DNA of 64,000 nt, taken from NCBI GenBank assembly GCA_035235625.1, contig CP141145.1, positions 558,001 through 622,000 on the forward strand, in the 5' to 3' direction. The notes beneath the pieces are model-generated. The model was not told the origin of the DNA. It saw only the letters and a list, made by a program, of their open reading frames with translations, and ran no database searches. This document shows positions 1 through 10,171 of the stretch, one piece after another (the first letter of the stretch is position 1; the number at the start of each line of letters is the position of its first letter). This stretch comes from Saururus chinensis (taxonomy: Eukaryota > Streptophyta > Magnoliopsida > Piperales > Saururaceae). Made by a program: the position numbers and the translations under genes.

Positions 1-1005
1 AAATATGACAAATGTGTTTATGTTAAAGAAAGGCATAATGGCTATATCATTGTATGCCTATATGTGGATAAAATACTCATTATTGGTATGAATGATGAAA
101 GCATTAAAGCTACTATGAGGAAGTGGGACAATCAATTTGACATGAACGATATGGGTGTCGTAAATGTTATATTAGGGATGAAAATAACTAAAACATTTGA
201 TGGATGTGCATTGTCTCAATCTCATTACATTGAGAAAATCCTTGAGAAACATAATAAGAATGATAATCATCTAGCAAGAACACCCATGGATGTGACAATA
301 CATTTAAGCAAAAACACTTATGAGAGTATACTAGAATTATAATATTCTTAAATTATTAGCAGTCTCAATTACATAATAAATTGTATAAGACTACACATAA
401 CATCCTTAGTAAGTAAACTGAGTAGATATAATTGCAACCCAGCTGCCCACTGGAAGGTTGTAGTCGAGGTTCTTAAATATCTAAGATAGACCTTAAACTA
501 CTTACTATACTTACAAGGTATCCATCAGTATTAGAGGATTACTACAATGTAAATTGGATATTTGAGATAAATGACTCAAAATCCACAAGTAGGTAGGCCT
601 TTACTCTTAGAGGTGCAGTAAGGTCTTGAAAATCCTTTAAACAAATGTGCATAGCATGATCTATGATGGAATTTAAATTTATTGCCCTTGATAGACCAGG
701 CAAAGAAGCTGAGTGGCTTTGTCATTTTTTAGAAGATATTCCAATGTAGGGGAACTTGTAACACCTATTTGCATCCATTGTGATAGCTAATCGGCTATAG
801 AAAGGGCACAAAGTAATTTGTATAATGGTAAATCCTGACATATACGTTGGGGACATAATACCATAAAACAATTATTCTCTAATGGAATCATTTTCATTAT
901 GTACATAAGATCAAAAAATAATATTGTGGATTTGCTTACTAAGGGTTTGACCAAAGAGCAAGTGAGTAGTTCATTGAGGGGAATGGGCATGAAGCTTATG
1001 CATTA
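1..1005 (+). pseudogene. Ty1/copia pol 3' fragment (RT end and RNase H), decayed
   Basis: The first 340 bases encode the end of a copia reverse transcriptase: a YVD motif near base 55, then the LGMKI block and a SQSHYIEKIL-like block. The frame is then broken. RNase H follows in pieces across frames, ending around bases 880-1005 with a stretch reading VDLLTKGLTKEQ and a stop after GMKLMH. This is the usual C-terminus of plant copia polyproteins. The part upstream of the window is missing, so integrase and gag cannot be judged. Many stops and shifts show that it is dead. The clade (Tork/TAR-like) is only a guess from the C-terminal motif. Confidence 0.85.
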
Positions 1006-1585
1006 AGAGTCACCATAATGACAATCCAACCTAGTTATCTTGACATTCCAAGATCTATGTTCAAAAGGATAACCGAATTGTGGTGGATTCACGAGGAATC
1101 ATTATTGAGATAATATAACATCCTCATTCTTATGATGAGATAGTGATGATTGTAATGTGAATTTGGTTAAAATTTCTTTTTAATGGTTCTTATAGCTTGA
1201 ATTAATTTAAGTAGGGTAGGGTAGGATGCTCTTAATAAGAGTTACTTATATGAGTGTGAAGGGTTTGGTTCTATGAGGGTTTTAAGGCAATCTTATGGAC
1301 CACTCATGAAAACTAGGTACATTCAAGATTGAAATGAACACAATAATGAGAACTACATCATGTATGAGAAGTGATTGTGTGAATTATATTGGCATAGTTT
1401 ACACAAACGATTGAACAATTCAAGATATCGCATTCATTGATTAGACAGTAGATCCGATATTTTTCAGAAGGGAATGTTCAAAGCCAAAAGCAACCTTTCC
1501 CCATGCATGAACTTTTTAATATTTTTTCTCACATTTTTATTTGTATTATTTTGCATAATTATCTAGTCAATTCGCATTCATGTGG
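1006..1585. other. AT-rich flank after the copia fragment, no gene seen
   Basis: Probably the copia 3' untranslated part or LTR remnant. I see no clear TG/CA LTR ends, polypurine tract or reading frame. It ends where the CACTA-like terminus begins. Confidence 0.5.
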
Positions 1586-1599
1586 CACTACAACAAAAA

Positions 1600-1637
1600 G
1601 GACTATTAGCGATGCATTTATGTGTCGCTAATAGTCC
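1600..1637. repeat. Terminal hairpin of the CACTA-like element
   Basis: Fifteen-base arms GGACTATTAGCGATG / TGTCGCTAATAGTCC pair with few mismatches around a short loop, directly after the CACTACAAC terminus. Related half-sites continue to about 1735. Such subterminal repeats are where CACTA transposases bind. Confidence 0.7.
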
Positions 1638-1764
1638 CATAAGCATCGCTAATGACTATTAGTGACACATAATAAATGTCGCTATAAGCGTCGCAAAAAG
1701 TGTTGTCGCTATTACCAATTCGCTTAAAAAGCGTCGCTAAGAATTAATTTTGTTTTTAAAAGGC

Positions 1765-2530
1765 CCACCAGGGAATGGAGAGAGGACTGGAGGATGGCAG
1801 GGCACCGGAATCCAAACCCCCAGCTCGGCCCCCCTCCTCTAGAAATCAGAGGAGGGAGAGGGTGGTGAGCAGGTTGGGGGGGAGCAGGGGGATGCAGAGT
1901 GAGAGGGGGATCCAGGGGGGAGAGGGGGATCCAGGGGGGAGAGGGGGTCCCGACAAAGGGGGGAAGCTGGCCGCCGCCATTCTCTAGCCCCCAACCTCAC
2001 TCCCGGTCCCCCATCTCCCCGGATCCACCCCCTCCCCCCCCCCTTCTGAAAATAGGAGGAGGGGGTGAGCGGGAGGACGGCGGTGGCGGCACAGTCCTCC
2101 GGCCCCCCACCCCCTATAGGTCCCTCCTCTCCCCAGCTCCGCCCCCTCCTCTGAAAATTAGAGGAGGGGGGACTGGAGTAGGGGAAAGTGCCACCGTCCT
2201 ACTACCCCCAAAAAAAAAATCAGAGGAGGGGGGGTAGAGTAGGGGGAAAGGGGAGGGAGGACCGGAGGGGGGGGCAGAGGACCAAGCCACCCCGCCAGCC
2301 TCGGGTCCACATGGAGCGGGTACGACACAGAGGGAAAAGGGGGGACCAGGAGGGAGGAGGGGCACCGGAGCGGGTGGGGGGCCGGAGGAGGGCGGGGTGG
2401 CAAAGGTGGTGGGTTGCAAGATGCAATGGGATGGTTGGCCGCTTCATTTATAAGCAATGGGCAAAATTTCGCACGCGCGCAAAATTTTGCATGTGTAGTA
2501 ATTGCCGCGCGGGCGGAATTTCGCCCACAT
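1765..2530. other. GC-rich purine/pyrimidine-biased block within the CACTA-like element
   Basis: This is a sharp change to G/C-rich sequence with runs of G and C, and short direct repeats of the AAAATTAGAGGAGGGGG type near 1845, 2050, 2155 and 2220. All six frames give Pro/Gly/Arg-rich translations without a recognisable domain. I treat it as non-coding transposon interior. Confidence 0.6.
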
Positions 2531-2559
2531 AATTTTAATTTTTTTTTATATTAGTGACG

Positions 2560-3299
2560 CTCCTTATCAGCATAGCTAGTAGTACCATTATTAGCAATGT
2601 AAATTATCTACATCGCTAATAATACCATTTTTAGCGATGTATAGTAAGTTACGTCACTAAAACCTTTACTATTAGTGACATATATAACTATAAATCGCTA
2701 ATAGTATTTTTTACTCTTTTATTTTTTATTTTTCAAATATAATAATTTATAAAAAACTTATAATAATCACCCTTTCCTCTCCCCTCTCTCTCTCTCCCTC
2801 TCTTCTCTTTCCCTCTCCTCTCTCTCTCCCTCTCCTCTCTCTCTCTCCCTCCCTCTCCTCTCTCCCTCTCCTCTCTCCCATCCCTCCCCTCTCTCTCTCT
2901 TCTCTCTCCCTCTCCTCTCTCTCTCTCCCTTCCCTCCCCTCTCTCTCTCTTCTCTCTTCCTTTCCTCTCTACCCTCTCTCTCCTCACCCTCTCTACCCTC
3001 TCTCTCCTCCATCTCTCCTTCCTTCCTCCCTCCCTCCCCCCTCTCTCCCTCTCTCTCTCTCCTCCCTTCTCTCTCTCCTCTCTCTAAATCCTCTCTTTAT
3101 TATATTTTTTGTATAAAATTAATTAATAAATAAATAAAAATGTATTAGCAATGCATAGGCATATACGTCGCTAATACCCTTAGTATTAGTAATGTATATG
3201 ATTATACATCGCTAATAATATGTGGTATTCGTGATGTATATTCCTATACATTGCAAATACATGTTTATTTATTTATTTTTTAATTATTTTTTAAATAAA
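2560..3299. repeat. Tandem hairpin plus CT-rich units, left block
   Basis: Hairpin sequences of the TATTAGCGACGTATA type (2565-2710 and 3140-3260) alternate with an almost pure CT tract at about 2768-3085. The unit beginning AAATCCTCTCTTTATT at 3086 recurs at 10407. Once the 6863 bases of MULE plus duplication are subtracted, the spacing is about 458 bp, so this is one tandem array interrupted by the MULE. Confidence 0.75.
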
Positions 3300-3308
3300 A
3301 AATATAAA
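3300..3308. repeat. 9-bp target site duplication, left copy (AAATATAAA)
   Basis: Identical to 10163-10171 and directly abutting the MULE termini. Nine bases is the typical MULE duplication length. The sequence is AT-only, but the match to an uninterrupted sister unit near 10570 supports it. Confidence 0.75.
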
Positions 3309-3665
3309 TCAAAAATTATATTAATAATAATTTAAAAAAATATTTACCACTTTAGACTGCTTTGGGAAATATTTCGTAAAGTGGAGTTCTGTTTTGCCAT
3401 GCAGGCGCCAGCCAAACAGCTGGCGCTTGCGTGGCTTTTTTTTTTAAAGTTCATTTCCTCCTTTAGAAGGACGAAATCGGGTTTAAGCTGATTTCGTCCT
3501 TCTCGGTTTACAACTTGACCCAATTTTGTCATTTAGAAGGATGAAATCAAGTTAAGCTGATTTCGTCCTTTTAAATGACGAAATAGTGGCACTTATCACA
3601 TTTCGGCGTTCGGTTCTTAACCATACTGATTTTGTCCTTTAGAAGGACGAAATCAAATTAATTTT
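3309..3665 (+). repeat. MULE left terminal inverted repeat with palindrome array
   Basis: Pairs with 9776-10162. It contains a degraded CTTTGGGAAAT...AAAGTGG palindrome (about 3356-3384), a small GCCAGC...GCTGGC stem near 3408-3426, then repeated GATTTCGTCC / GGACGAAATC half-sites to 3657. These are probably transposase-binding or structural sites (inference). Confidence 0.8.
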
Positions 3666-3862
3666 TTTAAAAAAACTATTTGAAACTAACTTTATCACCT
3701 GTCCCGGTTCATTCATTCAATACATACACAATTGCATTCATTCCACCCATTCCATGCATAACAAATTTAACATTAAAGTACATCATAGACAAGTATCAAA
3801 TATATTACATCATAAGTCGAAAAAATGTTTAGTTTAAAATAAATATATAAAAAAAGTTAATG

Positions 3863-6103
3863 TCATAATCTCTTACGTCCTCAACCTTGTCCTCGTCCTC
3901 GATGGTGCTATACAAGCTCCTCCTCATGATCTACCTCTAGCTCTAGCTGTGGCTCCGGCTCCAGCTCTGGCTCAGCATAGGTAATATATGGTTCAACACG
4001 AACTGGCTAATGTCGTCTATAATATAAAATCGGATCGGCTAAGCTACATGTGCAATAACCAGAAATGATGAACCTGGAGGAGAGCTATACGTTGTTGATG
4101 AAGATGGAATATCAGGGAATGAAGAGTGCATCGGCTGTGTCTGAGCGGCCTCGTTGACAGGATAATCTCTATGAACATCCGTAATCGCTGATGGAAGTAG
4201 TGGCAAGCTACGAATGACATCATCAGACTCCCTAATCATCGACTGACATGCTGCTAATAAGTCCTTTCTCGAAGTATAGGTGTTAATTGCATCAGTCAAA
4301 TGCGCATGCGTACGTCGAACTAGACGAAGCTATAAAAAATAAATTAAATATTAGATAAATAATTAATAAGAAATAAGAAAATAACATATGCCTTAATTAA
4401 CAAAGTTGTACTTACCAGAGCTGCCTCAAACGCTCCCCTAGGATGATATGTCATCTCCTCTACATCATCGCACGGTAAAATATATTGTCGTGTAATCGAT
4501 AAATACCACTGCATATAAGCACTACAAATATCTCGCAATGTGGTAGCCATCTCCCCTCTGATAACAGTGGCTCTCCTATCTTCCCATCAAGCGATATATG
4601 ACGCATGATGTAAAGTATAGTCGGTAATATGGCGGCCCTATCGAGTGATGCGATGGACAAACTTGACGGTAGACAGTGGGACCCCTTGCTCCAAGTTAAA
4701 CTAGAGCATTACCTGATCTGGCACATACATCTCTACAATCTTGTAACATATTAATGGAGTACGAGATAGCCACACCTCTTGGCCGTCAGTGCATAGAGGA
4801 GGTAATGCAGCCAACACGTCCTTTTAGTATGGCTGGCAAATAACCTATACAATATATAAAGATAATTTAGTTTAAATAATTATGAGATTTTTTAAAATCA
4901 TTAAAAAAAGTTCAACATGGCAATAAAATTACCTGATATGGCCGCTGTGGTCTAACTCCCCTCTGTACAATCGGAGGATGCCTTGTGGATTTTCGGTTCT
5001 CTTTTTCCAATCATTCCACCTTCAAGAGTTAAATTTAAAAAATGAGTTCAGCATATGTACATAAAACATTGCTAAAAAAAGTAAGTGTTAAACATAAATA
5101 CAGCTTACCTCGCCCATAATGGAACACCCTCGACTAAGCGACCTATCTTAGCACTTGGTCGTCCGACGTGTAAGTGCTCCCACAACCATAACTGTGTTAG
5201 AAAATATGATAACAAATATTAAAATTAAAGAATTATACATGACCAAAACACCATTTAAAGTTACGCAATTATTTACCTAAAGAAGGGTCAGATAGCTCGC
5301 AATACCCGAGGTCATGGCCTGACATGATTTCCCTAACTCTCGGTATAAAAATACAAGAGTAGCACTGCCCCATGAATAAATACCCGCCATGTCAAAGTTC
5401 GCAAGGAGGGAGAAATATGACACATGTACATGGCCGCTCGTGGTATTCTTAAATATCGTGGCTCCAAGTAAATGTAATAGATAGGCTAGTGCATGCTGCT
5501 CGATAACTATCTCCATAGCATTGGCTTGGAGCTCTCGAAACTCCTGCAAGAGCCATCGTAGGCTCACTTGGCTACCACGCATCACTGTAGTAGGAGGAGC
5601 TCTACCAAGGAGTCTAACTAATATATCCACATGAGCTCCTCTTGTCATGCCTGTCACCGGATGTCCATCGATGCGAAGTCCTAATAGAATTGCCACATCC
5701 ATGAGAGTGATGGACATCTCTCCATATGATAAATGAAACGTTCGTGTCTCTCTCCTCCATCTCTCAACAAGAGCTGTCAATAATAAGGCTAATCGAGGCA
5801 GACATACTATAGATGAATGAAATGCCTGAATCCCACTTGCTCGATATAGGGTAACATATGCTCATCTATGGGCCAATGACGGAGATATTGAAAATGTTCG
5901 GTGCACTCAAGGCACCTAGGGTCCTATAATAAATTTTAAAATTATAACATAGAGTACTATATCGTCCAAAAAAATGAAACAAATTTTTAAAAGAGTTATC
6001 ATACCTCTCCTCTCCAAATAGAAGCCGACCTATCTGACTCCTGCTATATGAGTAAAGAAGCGTCAATCGGGCCTGACCCATAACAAGGCTCTGCAAGATC
6101 CAT
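3863..6103 (-). pseudogene. Plant mobile domain (PMD, MAIN-like) gene inside the MULE, broken
   Basis: The frame opens at 6103 with MDLAEPCYGSGPIDASLL, the usual start of PMD/MAIN-like proteins. It continues after an apparent intron (donor GTATGA near 5998, acceptor near 5925) with the DPRCLECT...YIEQVGF block. The clearest part is 5277-5780: LVERWRRETRTFHLSYGE, then VAILLGLRIDGHPVTG, the PMD core. Further exons at about 5103-5195 (WLWEHLHVGRP), 4920-5030 and 4560-4860 match the second half of the domain. The tail near 3900-3990 is acidic (EPEL repeats) and ends with an RGRGQ-like basic stretch, stop at 3863. Stops in the first exon (TAG after LLI), in the DPRCLECT exon and near 4830, plus a frameshift near 5785, make it a pseudogene. 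PMD proteins are nuclear; host MAIN/MAIL1 act in silencing and genome stability. The role in a transposon is unknown. Confidence 0.8.
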
Positions 6104-6196
6104 ATGATCTATGGAAAATTAAGATCATGTCATTAATTGTAAGGAACATATGCTCATACCTAAAATATAGAATAAATAAAGAGATTGATTATATGT

Positions 6197-8496
6197 TTAC
6201 CAATCAACAGGAGGGTTTCTACATGATTTACTATTATGCCCACTTAGTTTACACCTCCCACATTTATATCCTCCTCTACCGTCTCTCTCCATAGTTCTAT
6301 GGTCCATTGTATTCCTAATGCGAATAGACCGTGGGCGACCGAGTTGCCTTGTTGCTATTGGAGGGTATAACATAAAAGATATATCCCTCTCCCAATACTC
6401 CCGACCATGAGGAGAATAAAATTCTGCGGAGTACATATTTTTATAAGTAGAAGATGTGTAAAATAGTGATGCCTGGATCGGCTCCCACTGCTTTGCCCAC
6501 ATGACGATAAGGTGCAAGTAAGGATAACCATAAACCTGAGGGATGTTGCACGTACAAGTGTGCATCACAGCATTTATCATAACCTTTTGGGCACGGATTG
6601 ACATCACTTCGTATTGACCCCTGTTGAACCTATTAACTATATACACCCCAATTTTTCTTGTTAGCTCTCTCAATATTGCTTCCACTCTGGGAGTATATGG
6701 GGTGGCCATGGCAGATGCGACAGAAGATCGTTTAACAAAAAATTTTATGACCCGATAAAAAATAGCTGACACTAAAGCCTGCATTAGTAATCCTCGTACC
6801 CCTTTCAAGACGCTATTTAAACTTTCAGCCATATTTGTAGTCATCATGCCAAACATCATAAAACCATCGTGGGCAAGGGACCACTATGCAGGATGCAATT
6901 CTCCTCCTAAGAGGAGATGTTTTGCCCTAAGACTCTCTTGACCAATCAAGTCCATTTTAGCATCAAACTTTTTTACTGTAAGTGCACAAGCGGCTGCCCC
7001 AATCAAGTCCGTCAGTGTATCATTTTTGAACTCCTTAAAATTTGCTTTTATGTGACAAATGCAATAATGATGGTGGTACAGAGGCTTGGGAAGAACCTCA
7101 GGCACGGCCTTCTGAAGCTCCTTATGTCGATCTGAAATAATGACGATGTTCATCATGCCCATTAGTACATGATCCCTCAGTTTCATTAAGAATCATTTCC
7201 AATTGTCTCCATCTTCCTTCCCAACAAGCCCGAATGCAAGAGGAAATAACTCATTGTTTCCATCTGTAGCCATTGCAGCCATAAGAGCACCAGGATATAT
7301 GCCATACAAGTGAGTGACATCAACACCAATCATAGGGATGCAATGTCAAAACCCTTCTATAGATGACCCAAATGCCCAAAATAATTGCTTAAATTTCCTA
7401 CATATGCCACCATCTACACAATATACTTCATCATCCTCTAAGCAGTAGTAGGTGTCAAGATTTGCTTCTTGCACTGCCCTTAGGTACATTGGCAATGATT
7501 TATATGATTCCACCCAATCCCCATAAATAGCCTTGATCGCCATATTCCTTGCTGCCCATGATTTCTTATAAGATATGTCAACATAATACTTCTTCTTCAT
7601 TCTTTGAATAATATCCCCTGGTGTGAGAGTTATTTCGGCTTGGATAGCGGGCATTATGACCTTCGAAATAAAGGAGGCACTGCACTGCCTATGATCTGTG
7701 CCAAGCTAGGCATTCCGACATGTGTGGTCACCTTTATACATCTTCAATTTAAAGTACCCACTACCCATTTTTATTGAGCCATGCACTCTCCAAGGGCAAG
7801 TGCTATTAATGCACTTCACTGTATACTCTGACAAATTTGTTCGTACAACCTTGTATTCGACATGATTATTAATGCAAAACTCCTACAAAGTTGTTACAAA
7901 TGCTTCTTTATTCTCAAAGATGCAGCCAACATATAACTCATCTTCCTTTTGTTGGTCCATATCCATTGTAGAATTAACTGCCGCATCTATCTCCTCATGT
8001 GTGATGTGCATAGAGTGGCTCCACTTCATAGTATGGTGGCTCTTCATTATCCACATTCATATCATTTGCAGCAATAACATTGTCTACCACATCATCCCCC
8101 TCGTTGTCAACCATCTGTTGAGCGCTTTCTTCACCTCTGACCCTTCTTCATTCATGTCAGAATCTTCTCCATTTGCTTCGTAAATATTATCTTCACCTTC
8201 ATTAGCTTCATTTTCATCAATATGTTCATTGTGGACATATGCCCCCCTACATATAAACATCGCATATGGTGAAACATAAAACCCATTGATGCATCATTAT
8301 TTATACATATAAATGTCATTCTCGAACTATATGACGGAATAATACATTTGATAGTAGTTTTCCATCTTCTTCTATTCCACCCAACCTAGCTTGCTACTTG
8401 CATCTCAAATTCATCATATGTAGACGGTTTCTTAATTAATAACCCTTTTGTGCGTCCGTCATAGGTAAGTAAAAAACTAACCATTTCTTTTGCCAT
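6197..8496 (-). pseudogene. MuDR-type MULE transposase, broken
   Basis: Start ATG at 8496 (MAKEMVSFLL...), homologous to the second copy's start at 29271. In order: an N-terminal LLIKKPSTYDEFEM block; an acidic linker; a MuDR DNA-binding-type region (about 7660-7870, KVVRTNLSEYTVKCINSTCPW...GDHTCRN); the LTPGDIIQRMKKKYYVDISY block (7570-7640); the DDE core with IGVDVTHLYG (first Asp, about 7330) and VIISDRHKEL (second Asp, about 7130); the NMAESLNSVL block (about 6825); a SWIM-like CTC...H finger lacking the usual third Cys; and a CCHC knuckle CGRCKLSGHNSKSC near 6230. In-frame stops occur near 7345, 7187 and 6884 and the N-terminus is frameshifted near 8390. Normally this enzyme cuts and joins MULE ends in the nucleus; this copy is inactive. 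Confidence 0.88.
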
Positions 8497-9775
8497 CTCT
8501 ATTCACTTAATTCATAAACAATAGATTAAATTAATATTAGATTAAGCAATTGTCTCAAAACTAAGAGGCTAAAATTAGATTAAGCAATTGCCTCATATAT
8601 CAACGAGTAATAATCATACACTTTATCACATATTTCTTCTCTTATCCAAACAAGACAACAAATATTCTTATACACTTCTTCAAATATTACATTAACCATA
8701 TTGATAAAAATATTAAACTATTACTGACATCTACCCTATCCAAACTATTACTAACTCATATTCTCTATTAAATTAGGTTTTGATTTTAAATAAACTAGAG
8801 TAGAAATTCAATACTCACGAATCATAGTTAAGCATATAAAACACCTATATTTTATCATTAAAAAGAAAAACTATGAAGCATTAGACCCACATAAGACTAA
8901 AAGACGAAGAACAAGACAAGTAGTCGCTTATAAGCTATTGAACCCCATATAAATGCTAGTCAATAGAGGCATAAAATACCACAACAAACAATAATGGAGC
9001 AGGTGGAGCACTATCAAGCAGAAATAATCGATTCACAACAACCTAAATATATCTACAAAAAAAGTTAAAAATAAAAGCTTAAAAAGGACCCGTGAGACTA
9101 AATTCCGTCTGAGAACGAACGAACAGAGCAAACCCAGTCGGCCCCAGACACAGAAATAAACCCCTGCAAGTTGAACAAAATATAGAACACAAGGTAAATA
9201 GACAAAAAAAACTCCCAAAATGTAGACTCAATAAGAAAAGCTCCTACTGACTCCAACAATGCAGACAAAAAAAAAACTCCCAAAATGCAGAAACAAGGGA
9301 AAAGTTTGGAATTGAATTTTGCAGACTCAATTCCAAAATTTATTGACCAATTTGCAACTACATTTGCTTCACAATCTGAGACTATTAATATCGCACAACA
9401 TAAGTATTTAACCATATTGTTTTATAGAATTTACAAAGAATATAAAATTTTATTGTATTACCTTTGTCCCATTAAGTGGCTTATTTGAAAATAAAACACA
9501 AGTTTTATGCAAGGTGAGAAGCACCTTAAACATGCTATTCGAATTAGAGGAAATTAGGGTACCACGAGCATGGCGGCAGGGCAGATTTAGCACAACAGAA
9601 AGAGCGGATGACATGAACAATGGTGGGGCGGAGGAAGCGGGACCAAAGGCGGGCCGGATGACGGAAGCAAGAAGACCGGCCGCAAAGCGGACGACAGGAA
9701 CCGGAGGTGGGCGGAACGAATGATCAACTGAGCAGAAAACGACTAGTGGCGGAGACAGAGTCACGTATAAATGAA
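8497..9775. other. MULE interior between transposase start and right terminal repeat
   Basis: AT-rich sequence upstream of the minus-strand transposase start, presumably its promoter and leader. A GC-richer stretch at about 9570-9720 has no recognisable product. An 18-bp direct repeat (AAAAAAACTCCCAAAATG) occurs near 9205 and 9270. Confidence 0.5.
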
Positions 9776-10162
9776 GATGATTTCGTTGTTTAGAAGGGCA
9801 AAATCAACTTAAGATGATTTCGTCCTTCTAAACGATGAAATCGTTTTCGGCCAAAATGTGATAAGTGTCATGATTTCGTCATTTAGAAGGATGAAAACAA
9901 CTTAAGTTGATTTTGTCCTTCTAAACGACGAAATCGGGTTGTCTTAAACCAATTTCATCCTTTAGAAGGACAAAATCAACTTAAACCCGATTTCGTCCTT
10001 CTAAAGGACGAAATCAACTTAAAAATTTAAAAAAAAGCCACGCAGGCACCAGCTGCTTGCCTGGCACCTGCTTGGCAAAAAGGCACACCACTTTGGGAAA
10101 TGTTTCCCAAAGTGGTCTAAAATAGTAAATATTTTTTTAATTATTATTTATATAATTTTCCC
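9776..10162 (-). repeat. MULE right terminal inverted repeat with palindrome array
   Basis: Inverted counterpart of 3309-3665. It includes a perfect-looking 28-bp palindrome at 10088-10115 (CCACTTTGGG...CCCAAAGTGG) and several GATTTCGTCC / GGACGAAATC pairs between 9779 and 10018. Confidence 0.8.
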
Positions 10163-10171
10163 AAATATAAA
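10163..10171. repeat. 9-bp target site duplication, right copy (AAATATAAA)
   Basis: Identical to 3300-3308 and directly after the MULE right terminus. The following bases, ACAAATAAA, match the continuation of the uninterrupted sister unit near 10580. Confidence 0.75.

Larger units (their letters stand above)
3309..10162 (-). mobile_element. Mutator-like element (MULE) with transposase and PMD genes
   Basis: A 6854-bp element with long inverted ends (about 350-390 bp), an AAATATAAA 9-bp duplication on both sides, a MuDR-type transposase pseudogene (6197-8496) and a plant-mobile-domain pseudogene (3863-6103), both on the minus strand. The right terminus (reverse complement GGGAAAATTATATAAATAAT) matches the left terminus of the second copy at 28067. 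That fixes the end point independently. Both genes carry stops, so this copy cannot make its own transposase. Confidence 0.85.

Noticed and set aside
2114-2457. Pro-rich overlapping reading frames in the GC-rich block
   Set aside because: All frames on both strands are open because of base composition; there is no conserved motif, and the block lies inside a transposon.
2733-3012. Arg/Glu/Gly-rich minus-strand reading frames in CT-rich DNA (also at 10137-10383 and 10573-10902)
   Set aside because: They are the automatic translation of a GA-repeat strand. There are no domains or codon structure, and similar frames overlap in other phases.
9285-9723. Short frames between the MULE transposase start and the right terminal repeat
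   Set aside because: No domain, and no matching frame in the corresponding part of the second MULE copy (28530-29270).
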